The position numbers were made by a program, and so were the translations under genes. From an uncultured Prevotellaceae bacterium (GTDB lineage Bacteria; Bacteroidota; Bacteroidia; Bacteroidales; Bacteroidaceae): a DNA stretch of 64,000 nucleotides. Shown in pieces: positions 32,937 through 41,351 of the stretch (positions are counted from its first letter, which is position 1; each line of letters begins with the position of its first letter). The DNA lies in contig CACXTX010000001.1 in NCBI GenBank assembly GCA_902770635.1, positions 48,808-112,807 on the forward strand. The letters are read 5' to 3'. Under the pieces are notes generated by a model, which was not told the DNA's origin, ran no database searches, and saw nothing but the letters and a program-made list of their open reading frames with translations.

Positions 32937-34649
32937 ATGAAATTATTCTTAATCACAATGCTTCTGGCGCTGTCATCACAGGCCAATGCAGACAACTATC
33001 TTGAGATGAAACCCATTAAGATGGAAGTACCTGAAATGAAAGCCGAGCTGGCGAACGTTTCCGAGGTAAATATGGGACTGACAGAGGTGCCTGAGATGAG
33101 CATAGAAGTGGCAGACAAGCAGGAAGTAAATGCTGCCGGTATGAGCCTGAACATGAACAACAGCGCCAATACCTGGAAACCCGACTTTGCTTTCTTTAAG
33201 TCAAGAACGAAAGAAGGTTTGAAACCTTATAAGTTCATGGACGACATGACTTTCGCTGGTGTTCCCCTCTTCGTGGCTGGTATCATTGCCAAGAGCGAGA
33301 AAAACGCCTTCAAGCAGCAAGCCAAACACTCACTCGTTACAAGTTTCAAAACGGGTATTGACGACTACACCCAGTTCTTCGGTCCTGCTGCTGTTGTAGG
33401 TCTGAAACTCGGTGGTTATGAGGGACGTAGCGACTGGCCCCGTTTGCTGGCAAGTGCCGGTATGAGCTATGGTCTCATGGCACTCCTTGTCAACACCATC
33501 AAATATTCTGCCAAGGAGATGCGCCCTGATGGTACCTCAGCCAACGCATGGCCTTCTGGTCACACTGCCACCGCTTTCGTAGGTGCCACACTGTTACATA
33601 AGGAGTATGGTCTTACCCGCTCTCCCTGGTTCTCTGTGGCAGGTTACGGTGTAGCTACGGCTACTGGTGTGATGCGCGTGTTGAACAACCGTCACTGGAT
33701 TAGCGACGTACTCTCAGGAGCAGGTATCGGTATTTTGTCAACTGAGTTGGGTTATGCGCTCTGCGACCTGATGTTCAAGGGTAAGGGCTTGCTGCGCAAC
33801 GATATTCCCGGCATGGCCAGCGTCATCGACCATCCATCCTTCTTTTCTATCAACATGGGTATCGGACTGGGTTCACGTAACCTCGACTTCGACATGAAAG
33901 ACTTCGGTTGGGCCGACAACATGAACTTGAAGTTCAGCGCATCCACAGCGGTAAGTGCTGAGGGTGCCTACTTCTTCAACCCTTACATCGGTGTGGGTGG
34001 TCGTCTGCGCGTGAAGAGCACACCTATCAAAGGCTGGAACAATATCGTAGAAAGAGGTTGGGACGATGCCGTCTTCTTCTACACCCAAGATGATGGTACT
34101 TTGGATCCTGACGTAGAAGAGGCTCTCAGCGATATCGACTTCGTGATTGAGAGCGACCACCTGACCGAATTCGCTGCCGACCTCGGTGTATATTTCAACT
34201 TCCCACTGTCAGAGCGTTTTGCACTAGGTACGAAAGCGCTGATTGGCCGTAGCATCATGCAGGAGCTGAGTCTGGAAGGTCGTTTAAGTGGCAACAGTCT
34301 TATTCCTGATGGCGAATATAAATATCACGTAGACAACAACCGTCCTTTCTCTTCGGAGTGGGATTACTTTACCGTCAGCGGCAACAACACCATGAAATAT
34401 GGCACCGGCATCTCGCTGACCTATGCCTACAAGCATAACTTCTCATGGAAGGTTTTCCTCGACTACGACTTCACACGCAAGACCTACACCATGAAGTACG
34501 ACACGGGAGGCTTCTTCAAGGACCTGTTCCCCGTGGATATGGCATCAATATCCCCAGCAGAATACAATGAAAGCTTTGTCACCGAGAAGAGTATCAAGAA
34601 GAATATGAACTCCTTTGTAATCGGTGCATCATTTGCTGTCAATTTCTAA
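32937..34649 (+). CDS. PAP2-family phosphatase fused to a C-terminal outer-membrane-like domain
   Basis: A 570-residue protein. It has a signal peptide (MKLFLITMLLALSSQANA) and a Met/Glu/Val-rich linker with repeated PEM/VNM words (~20-65). A PAP2 acid-phosphatase domain (~95-275) shows all three motifs: KEMRPDG, WPSGHTATAF and RVLNNRHWISD. A C-terminal part (~300-570) rich in alternating aromatic strands ends YTYKHN..., SFVIGASFAVNF, as in a beta-barrel. PAP2 enzymes dephosphorylate lipid phosphates; the barrel suggests the enzyme sits in or at the outer membrane, which is inference. Possible roles include lipid A phosphate removal or polyprenyl recycling. Confidence 0.82.
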   Translation: MKLFLITMLLALSSQANADNYLEMKPIKMEVPEMKAELANVSEVNMGLTEVPEMSIEVADKQEVNAAGMSLNMNNSANTWKPDFAFFKSRTKEGLKPYKFMDDMTFAGVPLFVAGIIAKSEKNAFKQQAKHSLVTSFKTGIDDYTQFFGPAAVVGLKLGGYEGRSDWPRLLASAGMSYGLMALLVNTIKYSAKEMRPDGTSANAWPSGHTATAFVGATLLHKEYGLTRSPWFSVAGYGVATATGVMRVLNNRHWISDVLSGAGIGILSTELGYALCDLMFKGKGLLRNDIPGMASVIDHPSFFSINMGIGLGSRNLDFDMKDFGWADNMNLKFSASTAVSAEGAYFFNPYIGVGGRLRVKSTPIKGWNNIVERGWDDAVFFYTQDDGTLDPDVEEALSDIDFVIESDHLTEFAADLGVYFNFPLSERFALGTKALIGRSIMQELSLEGRLSGNSLIPDGEYKYHVDNNRPFSSEWDYFTVSGNNTMKYGTGISLTYAYKHNFSWKVFLDYDFTRKTYTMKYDTGGFFKDLFPVDMASISPAEYNESFVTEKSIKKNMNSFVIGASFAVNF

Positions 34650-34655
34650 GCCGTT

Positions 34656-35210
34656 ATGTCAGAGACTAACGAAAAGACCAACCGCCAGTTTGAGCAGATT
34701 ATCGGCGAATGCCGTTCGCTGTTCGAAAAGAAGCTCCACGACTACGGAGCTTCGTGGCGTATCTTACGACCCTCTTCACTCACCGACCAGCTGTTCATCA
34801 AGGCCAAGCGCATACGCTCCTTGGAAATCAAGAAGGAATCGCTGGTGGGTGAAGGCATCCGTCCTGAGTTTGTTGCCCTTATCAACTACGGCATCGTCGG
34901 ACTGATACAGATATACAACGGATTCTCCGACACCGTGGATATCACGAACGAAGAAGCCATGAAGCTCTACGACAAATATGCCAACGAAGCGCTGGAACTG
35001 ATGAAACGCAAGAACCACGACTACGACGAGGCGTGGCGAGGCATGCGTGTCAGTTCTTATACCGACTTCATCCTGACCAAGATTGAGCGCATCAAGGAGA
35101 TAGAGAACCTGGGAGGCGACACACTGGTCAGCGAGGGCATTGACTCCAACTATATGGACATCATCAACTATGCTGTCTTTGGAGCCATCAAGCTGAGCGA
35201 GGAGAAGTGA
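34656..35210 (+). CDS. DUF1599 protein with internal duplication
   Basis: A 184-residue soluble protein formed by two copies of one ~70-residue unit. Copy 1 has [20 protein letters not shown] and [20 protein letters not shown]; copy 2 has [20 protein letters not shown] and [20 protein letters not shown]. This is the DUF1599 family of Bacteroidetes, probably a nucleotide-modification-like all-alpha fold, but function is not established. Its stop overlaps the GTG of the next gene (GTGA), so the two are co-translated. Bacteroides shows the same order before tpiA. Confidence 0.85.
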   Translation: MSETNEKTNRQFEQIIGECRSLFEKKLHDYGASWRILRPSSLTDQLFIKAKRIRSLEIKKESLVGEGIRPEFVALINYGIVGLIQIYNGFSDTVDITNEEAMKLYDKYANEALELMKRKNHDYDEAWRGMRVSSYTDFILTKIERIKEIENLGGDTLVSEGIDSNYMDIINYAVFGAIKLSEEK

Positions 35211-36385
35211 AGAAAGTCATAGTAAATATCGCCCGACTGGTATTAGCCCTCGTCCTGATACTCTCAGGATTTGTCAAGGCTGTTGACCCACTGGGCACAC
35301 AATATAAAATAGCCGACTATCTGGAGGCGGCCCATCTGAGCCAGTATGCCCCCGACGTGTTGACGCTGAGCGCAGCCATCATGCTGTCGGCTATCGAGTT
35401 TGGTTTGGGCATCTGCTTACTGTTTGCCATCCGTCGCCGTCTGGTATCGCGGTTGGTATTACTCTTAATGCTCATCATGACACCGCTCACGCTGTGGCTG
35501 GCCATAGCCAATCCTATCAGTGACTGCGGGTGTTTCGGTGATGCTGTGGTGCTCACCAACTGGCAGACATTCTGGAAAAATCCGGTGCTGTTGACACTGG
35601 CCTTTATCGTTTATCAATGGCCATTGGAGATGATGCGATTCGTGTCGAAAACCAATCAGTGGATAGTCACTAACTATTCGGCATTGTTCATCATCATTGT
35701 CTCAGGCTGGTCGCTCTACGACCTACCCTATTTCGACTTCCGCCCCTACCATATAGGTTCCAACCTTCGTGAGGGATGGCAACTGATGCTGGAAGGAAAC
35801 GATTCGCCCTATGCCGACTTTTTCATCGAGCAGATGAAGGACGGCGAGGATATTACCGATTCGGTGCTCAACCATAAGGGCTATACTTTCCTGTTGATAT
35901 CGCCCCATCTGGAACAAGCCAACGACAGTCAGCTGGACCAGCTCAACGAGCTCTACGAATATGCCGACGACATGGGTTATCCCTTCTTCTGCCTGACGGC
36001 AAGCGGCACAAAGGGTATCCATCGGTGGAGAGACATTACCGGATGCGAATACCCCTTCTGCCAGACTGACGAAACCGTATTGCGCACCATTATTCGTAGC
36101 AATCCCGGCCTGCTGTTACTGAAAAACGGCAAAGTCATCGGAAAGTGGAGCCACAACCGTCTGCCCGTCATCCAGGAGGCACTGGAGTTCCAGCCGTTGG
36201 AGAAGCACGATTTCGGACGCATGCCCGAGGACTCCATCCCACAGAAGATACTCATCATCCTCTTGTGGTATGTGTTCCCCCTCCTACTGCTCACCATTGC
36301 CGACCGTCTTTGGGCCTGGTCTGGCTGGGTTAAGAAAAAAGGTACAACTTATAACATATATCAATTATTTAACAAAAAGAAAACA
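35207..36385 (+). CDS. DoxX/MauE-like membrane protein with thioredoxin-like part (BT_3928 type), fused in frame to tpiA
   Basis: 393 codons from GTG at 35207. Residues 1-145 hold four membrane helices of the DoxX/MauE kind, including [19 protein letters not shown] with the usual CxC pair. Residues ~155-370 are a periplasmic, thioredoxin-like region ([20 protein letters not shown] ... [14 protein letters not shown]), and a final membrane helix ([20 protein letters not shown]) follows. No stop codon separates it from tpiA: the frame runs through an intergenic-looking stretch (36345-36385). One more A in the A6 run near 36335 would place a TAA soon after. Its family is known to sit before tpiA in Bacteroides; function is unclear. 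Confidence 0.72.
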
Positions 36386-37144
36386 ATGAGAAAGAAAATT
36401 GTAGCAGGCAACTGGAAGATGAACCTGAACCTGCAAGAAGGTGTTGCTCTGGCTAAGGAGCTGAATGAAGCCCTGAAGGCTGAGAAACCCAACTGCGATG
36501 TAGTAATCTGCACTCCGTTCATCCACCTTGCCTCTGTAGCACAGGTATTGGAAGGCAGCGTAATCGGTCTGGGTGCCGAGAACTGCGCTGACAAGGAGAA
36601 GGGCGCTTTTACCGGTGAGGTAAGTGCTGAGATGGTGAAATCTACTGGTGCCCAGTATGTCATCTTGGGCCACTCAGAGCGCCGCGAGTACTACAAGGAG
36701 ACTCCTGAGATTCTGAAGGAGAAGGTGCAGCTGGCCCTGAAAAACGGCTTGAAAGTAATCTTCTGCATCGGCGAGACACTTGCCGAGCGCGAAGCCAACA
36801 AGCAGAACGAAGTAGTAAAGGCTGAGCTCGAGGGCTCTGTATTCAACCTCAGCGAAGAGGATTTCAAGAAGATCATCATCGCCTACGAGCCTATCTGGGC
36901 TATCGGTACCGGCAAGACCGCTACCGCCGAACAGGCAGAGGAGATCCACGCATACATCCGTTCTATCGTTGCCGAGAAGTACGGTCAGGCTGTAGCTGAC
37001 GAGACCAGCATCCTCTACGGTGGTTCTTGCAAGGCATCAAACGCTCCTGAGCTGTTTGCCAAGGCCGACATCGATGGAGGTCTGATTGGTGGCGCATCGC
37101 TGAAGTGTGCTGACTTCAAGGGCATTATCGACGCATGGAAATAA
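36386..37144 (+). CDS. tpiA: triose-phosphate isomerase
   Basis: A 252-residue TIM-barrel enzyme interconverting dihydroxyacetone phosphate and glyceraldehyde 3-phosphate in glycolysis. Motifs: [12 protein letters not shown] (catalytic Lys), [14 protein letters not shown] (catalytic His), [20 protein letters not shown] (catalytic Glu) and LIGGASLK. The ATG at 36386 has a good A-rich leader and gives the standard length. It is in frame with, and not separated by a stop from, the upstream membrane-protein gene, so a read-through fusion is possible. The stop overlaps the SPOR gene start (TAATG). Confidence 0.96.
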   Translation: MRKKIVAGNWKMNLNLQEGVALAKELNEALKAEKPNCDVVICTPFIHLASVAQVLEGSVIGLGAENCADKEKGAFTGEVSAEMVKSTGAQYVILGHSERREYYKETPEILKEKVQLALKNGLKVIFCIGETLAEREANKQNEVVKAELEGSVFNLSEEDFKKIIIAYEPIWAIGTGKTATAEQAEEIHAYIRSIVAEKYGQAVADETSILYGGSCKASNAPELFAKADIDGGLIGGASLKCADFKGIIDAWK

Positions 37145-37746
37145 TGAGACGACTCATTACCATCCTCATTCTGTGTATCGGTATTTTCACGAATACCGAT
37201 GCACAGACTTATACCCAGCGCATCCAGAAACAGTTGGCTGGGCAAGGAACGGTCACCATTCACCAAGATTCCGTCATCGACAACCTCGTGAACAATGCCA
37301 CCCTGGGCATCAGATCAGCCGGACAATCTGCCAGCAAAGCCACTCCGGCGACAAGACCCCAGACAGGTCAAGTAAGTCAGACAACGAGCCCAACGAGCCA
37401 GGCAGTTCAACCCAGCCATACCAATACGGGTTCTGAATCAATTGACACCACAGACACCTCCAAGAAGCTGATGCGTAACAGCTACAAGGTCTCAGGCTAT
37501 CGCGTACAGGCATTTGCTGGTGGCAACTCACGTGCCGATCGCATCAAAGCCGAACAGATAGGCAACAACATCAAGGCACAGTATGCCGATGTACCTGTCT
37601 ATGTTCATTTCTATTCTCCCCGCTGGATTTGTCGAGTGGGCAACTATCGCACCTATGAGGAGGCTCATCAGATGCTGCTCAGTCTGCGCAAGATGGGCTA
37701 CACACAGGCCACCATCGTAAAAGGGAAAATTACCGTGCCCTATTAA
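37144..37746 (+). CDS. SPOR-domain periplasmic protein
   Basis: About 200 residues: signal peptide ([20 protein letters not shown]), a low-complexity Ser/Thr/Gln/Pro linker (~75-110: [14 protein letters not shown]), and a C-terminal SPOR domain ([20 protein letters not shown] ... [18 protein letters not shown]). SPOR domains bind denuded septal peptidoglycan. The ATG at 37144 overlaps the tpiA stop; an ATG three codons earlier is less likely. The tpiA-SPOR-folE order matches Bacteroides. Confidence 0.88.
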   Translation: MRRLITILILCIGIFTNTDAQTYTQRIQKQLAGQGTVTIHQDSVIDNLVNNATLGIRSAGQSASKATPATRPQTGQVSQTTSPTSQAVQPSHTNTGSESIDTTDTSKKLMRNSYKVSGYRVQAFAGGNSRADRIKAEQIGNNIKAQYADVPVYVHFYSPRWICRVGNYRTYEEAHQMLLSLRKMGYTQATIVKGKITVPY

Positions 37747-37784
37747 TCAACAAGCTTTTTCAGCTTAATAAACAAAGAAACACC

Positions 37785-38375
37785 GTGTACCCAGAAAACG
37801 AAATATTCCGCGAAGGCCTCGACGAGTTGGCCTCACACTATAAGGACATCCTGCAATTGTTGGGCGAAGACCCCTCTCGTGAAGGATTGGAAAAAACACC
37901 CTTGCGTGTGGCCAAAGCCATGCAGGTGCTCACCCGAGGCTATGAAATGGACGCTCACAAGGTGTTGACCGATGCGCTGTTCAAGGAAGACTACAGCCAG
38001 ATGGTCATTGTGAAAGATATTGATTTCTTCTCCCTCTGTGAACACCACATGCTGCCCTTCTACGGCAAGGTACACGTAGCCTACATTCCCAACGGCTACA
38101 TCACAGGGCTCTCCAAGATAGCCCGTGTAGTCGATATCTACAGTCATCGCCTGCAAGTGCAGGAGCGCATGACTCTGCAAATCAAGGAAGCCATCCAGCA
38201 AACCCTGAAACCCCTGGGTGTTATGGTGGTTGTCGAAGCTCGCCACATGTGTATGCAAATGCGCGGTGTGGAGAAGCAGAACAGCATCACCACCACCAGC
38301 GACTTCAGCGGAGCCTTCAACCAAGCCAAGACCCGCCAAGAGTTCATGAACCTTATTCATAGCAATAAAATCTAA
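37785..38375 (+). CDS. folE: GTP cyclohydrolase I
   Basis: A 196-residue homodecameric zinc enzyme that opens GTP to dihydroneopterin triphosphate, the first step of folate (and preQ0) synthesis. Motifs: [40 protein letters not shown] (zinc Cys and catalytic His), [20 protein letters not shown], and [17 protein letters not shown] (second zinc Cys). The start is GTG at 37785, giving the normal length. It follows the SPOR gene by 38 nt, which includes a small AAGCT-TTTTC-AGCTT stem. Confidence 0.96.
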   Translation: MYPENEIFREGLDELASHYKDILQLLGEDPSREGLEKTPLRVAKAMQVLTRGYEMDAHKVLTDALFKEDYSQMVIVKDIDFFSLCEHHMLPFYGKVHVAYIPNGYITGLSKIARVVDIYSHRLQVQERMTLQIKEAIQQTLKPLGVMVVVEARHMCMQMRGVEKQNSITTTSDFSGAFNQAKTRQEFMNLIHSNKI

Positions 38376-38387
38376 AGCTATCCTATT

Positions 38388-38972
38388 ATGAGTCAGTTCA
38401 ACAAAAACGTTTATAAAAAGCAAGGTCTCGTTGACGAATTTACTGGCAGTTGTCTGGGCAAGCTCATCATCTTGGGAGTCTTCATCCTCGGTCTCTGCTT
38501 CCTGGCCATGATTTCCGTGCCAAGCGAAGAAGAGATGTTCAACGAGACAGAGGACAACATTCGCCAATGTATACAAGACAACATTGATAAGAAAGGCGAC
38601 ATCGTCGATGAACTTGTATGGAACGTAGGACGCAGCTTCTCTGCTGCCGACTCTACGCTCGACAGCAAAGAAGCTTTGGACGCCTTCATAAAATACAACA
38701 CCATAGACGTATTCCGTCACAGTCTCTATAGTACAGCCCGTCTAAGCAATAGCAGTCATCCGGAAGGTGTTCGTGTGTCCATCGGCATCTTCGGCTTCAT
38801 CATCTCCACCGTTCATTACGACGACATCGTATTAGACTCCGGCCCCGTTCGTAACAACTACGACGATCAGTTGATTAAGCCCGAATATGTTCCTATAGAA
38901 GTGCCTGAAGAAATTCTGAATGACACGCCCAAAATACATACCCACCACGACAAAGACACGCTGAAAAAATAG
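38388..38972 (+). CDS. hypothetical single-helix membrane protein (DUF4359-like)
   Basis: A 194-residue protein with one membrane helix near the N-terminus (LGKLIILGVFILGLCFLAMI) directly followed by SVPSEEEMFNETEDNIR, then an extracytoplasmic region ending with VRVSIGIFGFIISTVHYDD and a His-rich tail (KIHTHHDKD). The order, helix then (N)PSEEE then a late SIGIFGF strand, resembles DUF4359, a weak match. Function is unknown. It starts 12 nt after folE and is probably the last gene of that unit. Confidence 0.6.
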   Translation: MSQFNKNVYKKQGLVDEFTGSCLGKLIILGVFILGLCFLAMISVPSEEEMFNETEDNIRQCIQDNIDKKGDIVDELVWNVGRSFSAADSTLDSKEALDAFIKYNTIDVFRHSLYSTARLSNSSHPEGVRVSIGIFGFIISTVHYDDIVLDSGPVRNNYDDQLIKPEYVPIEVPEEILNDTPKIHTHHDKDTLKK

Positions 38973-39823
38973 TATCATACCACTTGTTTTTTGTATCCAT
39001 ATTCTGCAAATTGGTTTCATTAATGAATTCGATCATCGTCATTAATGAACTGAAAAAAACGGGTAAAGATACATTATCCAAAAAACAAATATTTCTCCGC
39101 CAAGTGGCTTAAGCTTTTGATTTTCTGAAAGATGACGGCGGAGGAATTTGAATGCGGCTGCTATTGGGGTTCTGCTACCCGACAAGTGGAAACAGGCCAG
39201 CAAACTTGGATAGAAGCTACAGCGGTTACGCTTACTTACTTCTCAGGGAAGCCTCTGTAAGGACGGAAAAGGGAAGGTTCATGGTTGAGAGGCTGGACCT
39301 AAGCGGTAGCGAGGCCGTATTTAATGAATCTACCACTTAAGTCACAAGACTCTATGACTTTAGTCGCAAGACCTTGCCACTATAGTGGTAAGACCCTGTG
39401 ACTTAAGTCGCAGATTAAAAAGAGCGGACTTAATAGGTACTTAAGTCCTAGCTCACAACTGTTTAGGATGCTCCCTAAAACAATAGTGTTCGCGTGCGAA
39501 ATAACATTCGTTAAACGAGAAAGAGCAAAATCCTCCTTTTTCTTTTTTTACTGGTCCTTCTGCAAGTTAGTTGAAACATCTTAATTCTTGACAAATTAAA
39601 CAAGTAGCTTTTCTATGAAAAAACTCATTAAATCGATTGACTCGAGCTATTTCATGATTTGACTCGAGTCATTTTTTGAGGACCTTGGAGTACATGAATG
39701 CTGTCCTTCTGAAATCTTGACAAGACTTTCAACTAAATGGCAGAAGAACCATCAAAAAAAAAGAGTTTTACCTTAATGAAAAAAAGACCAAGAATCATTT
39801 GACTCTTAGCCTTTTCCGTTCTG
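38973..39823. other. ~850-bp region without a recognised gene
   Basis: No convincing long ORF. Contents seen: a CTCCGCC (39095-39101) / GGCGGAG (39137-39143) hairpin; a 42-codon frame 39132-39260 (begins MTAEEFECGCYWGSATRQ, ends FSGKPL) with a codon texture like real protein; a second frame overlapping to 39340; a 22-bp tandem array (39335-39422); a GACTCGAG direct repeat (39638 and 39660); and oligo-T stretches. Base composition is more A/T-rich after 39470. I searched by eye for tmRNA, RNase P and SRP RNA hallmarks and saw none. It could be a decayed gene or an unrecognised structured RNA. Confidence 0.5.
39335..39422. repeat. 22-bp-period palindromic tandem array
   Basis: Four 22-nt units starting ACTTAAG, ACTTTAG, ACTATAG, ACTTAAG, each followed by TsrCAAGAC-like sequence. 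With the preceding base the cores are near-palindromes such as GACTTAAGTC and CCACTATAGTGG. Confidence 0.75.
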
Positions 39824-39896
39824 TCGGGATTACTGGACTCGAACCAGCGACCTCGCGCCCCCCAGACGTGTGCGCTACCAACTGCGCTAAATCCCG
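39824..39896 (-). tRNA. tRNA-Pro (anticodon GGG)
   Basis: A 73-nt cloverleaf on the minus strand: acceptor CGGGATT/AATCCCG with discriminator A, D arm GCGC-AGTTGGTA-GCGC, anticodon loop CTGGGGG (anticodon GGG), T arm GCTGG-TTCGAGT-CCAGT. CCA is not encoded. The anticodon stem CACGT/GCGCG has one A-C mismatch (28-42) and one U-G pair. Confidence 0.9.
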
Positions 39897-39919
39897 ATCA
39901 TTTTGCTCGTAAGCGGGTG

Positions 39920-39927
39920 CAAAGGTA
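39920..39927 (-). promoter_or_regulatory. -7 promoter box for tRNA-Pro
   Basis: The minus strand reads TACCTTTG, 23 nt before the tRNA 5' end. Confidence 0.65.
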
Positions 39928-40022
39928 CAATGTTTTTTTGAATCCTGCAAATTTTCTCCCCACTTTTTACCCAAAAGTTTTATAATTAATGTTATTTCCT
40001 TGGTCAATTATCAAATAATTCG

Positions 40023-40030
40023 TAACTTTG
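40023..40030 (+). promoter_or_regulatory. -7 promoter box for aroA
   Basis: TAACTTTG with TTG 20 nt upstream; 39-nt leader to the ATG at 40070. Confidence 0.7.
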
Positions 40031-40069
40031 TCAGTTGTTATACACATATAATATATAAACGAAAACGAC

Positions 40070-41335
40070 ATGCAATACCAGATAAAGGCTCCAAGCCTGC
40101 TGAACCAGACAATCAAGCTACCAGCATCAAAGAGCATATCGAACCGCGCACTGATTATCCACGCCTTAACGGGAGGCACTATCCTGCCCGACAACCTGTC
40201 GGACTGCGACGACACCTCGGTCATCGTCAATGCGCTGCACAATAACCCCTACGAAATCAACATCAAAGCTGCAGGTACAGCCATGCGCTTCATGACAGCC
40301 TACCTGTCTGTCAAAGAGGGCGAAGAGCATGTGCTGACAGGAACAGAGCGCATGAAACACCGACCCATCGGCGTGCTGGTAGATGCCCTGCGCCACCTTG
40401 GGGCAGACATCAGCTATATCGGCGAAGAGGGGTTCCCTCCGCTACGCATCAGGGGCAAGAAACTGGAAGGCGGGCTGCTGGAAGTGCCTGGCAACATCAG
40501 TTCACAGTATATCTCTGCCCTGCTGATGATTGGTCCTGCCCTGAAAAACGGACTAACACTGAGGTTGACGGGTGATATCATTTCCCGTCCATACATCGAC
40601 TTGACGCTATGGACCATGCGTGAATTCGGGGCTGATGCCGATTGGAGAGACTTTGAAACCATCAACGTAGAAGCGAAGCCATACCAGGAGCGTACCTACT
40701 ATATAGAAAACGACTGGAGTGCAGCTTCCTACTGGTATGAGATGATGGCGCTAAGCACCCATGAGGACGACGAGATACGACTGGAAGGGTTGATGGACGG
40801 CTCGAAACAAGGCGACTCTTCCGTGCGCTATATCTTCAGTCTGTTGGGTGTGAAGACTATCTTCGGAAGCCGTGAGGAAGGCATCCCCACCACCGTGACG
40901 CTGCGCCACACGAACCGTTGTGTTCCACGACTGGAGTACGACTTTGTCAACTCACCCGACCTGGCACAGACTTTCGTGGTGTGCTGTGCGCTGAAGAACG
41001 TACACTTCCGATTCACAGGACTATCTACCCTGAAAATCAAGGAGACCGACCGCATAGAAGCCATGAAGAAAGAGATGAGGAAATTGGGCTACGTGATACA
41101 CGATGTGAATAATAGTGAACTGATATGGGACGGTGAGCGTTGCATACCCGCCATAGAAAGCGGCATAGACACCTACGAGGACCATCGCATGGCTCTGTCG
41201 TTTGCCCCTTCCTCACTTTGCATGGACGGTATCAAAATCAACAATCCTAACGTTGTTACCAAGTCATATCCACACTTCTGGGAGGATATGGGCAATGCCG
41301 GCTTTGGTATTGAAAGCATTGCCTGTGAAGAGTGA
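40070..41335 (+). CDS. aroA: 3-phosphoshikimate 1-carboxyvinyltransferase (EPSP synthase)
   Basis: A 421-residue shikimate-pathway enzyme joining shikimate 3-phosphate and phosphoenolpyruvate. Motifs: KLPASKSISNRALIIHAL, INIKAAGTAMRFMTAYLS, TGTERMKHRPIGVLVDAL, SSQYISALLMIGP, LKIKETDRIEAMKKE and TYEDHRMALSF. It is slightly shorter than E. coli AroA (427). It is the first gene of a run aroA-porW-porX-tsaE on the plus strand; the gap to the next start is 16 nt. Confidence 0.95.
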   Translation: MQYQIKAPSLLNQTIKLPASKSISNRALIIHALTGGTILPDNLSDCDDTSVIVNALHNNPYEINIKAAGTAMRFMTAYLSVKEGEEHVLTGTERMKHRPIGVLVDALRHLGADISYIGEEGFPPLRIRGKKLEGGLLEVPGNISSQYISALLMIGPALKNGLTLRLTGDIISRPYIDLTLWTMREFGADADWRDFETINVEAKPYQERTYYIENDWSAASYWYEMMALSTHEDDEIRLEGLMDGSKQGDSSVRYIFSLLGVKTIFGSREEGIPTTVTLRHTNRCVPRLEYDFVNSPDLAQTFVVCCALKNVHFRFTGLSTLKIKETDRIEAMKKEMRKLGYVIHDVNNSELIWDGERCIPAIESGIDTYEDHRMALSFAPSSLCMDGIKINNPNVVTKSYPHFWEDMGNAGFGIESIACEE

Positions 41336-41351
41336 AAAGTAAAAAGAAAGT

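Noticed and set aside
37833-38720. 295-residue minus-strand ORF opposite folE
   Set aside because: Antisense shadow of folE and the next gene; folE motifs are complete on the plus strand.
38973-39823. tmRNA, RNase P RNA or SRP RNA in the gene-free region
   Set aside because: None of the conserved landmark sequences of these RNAs was found on either strand by eye; a covariance-model scan would settle it.
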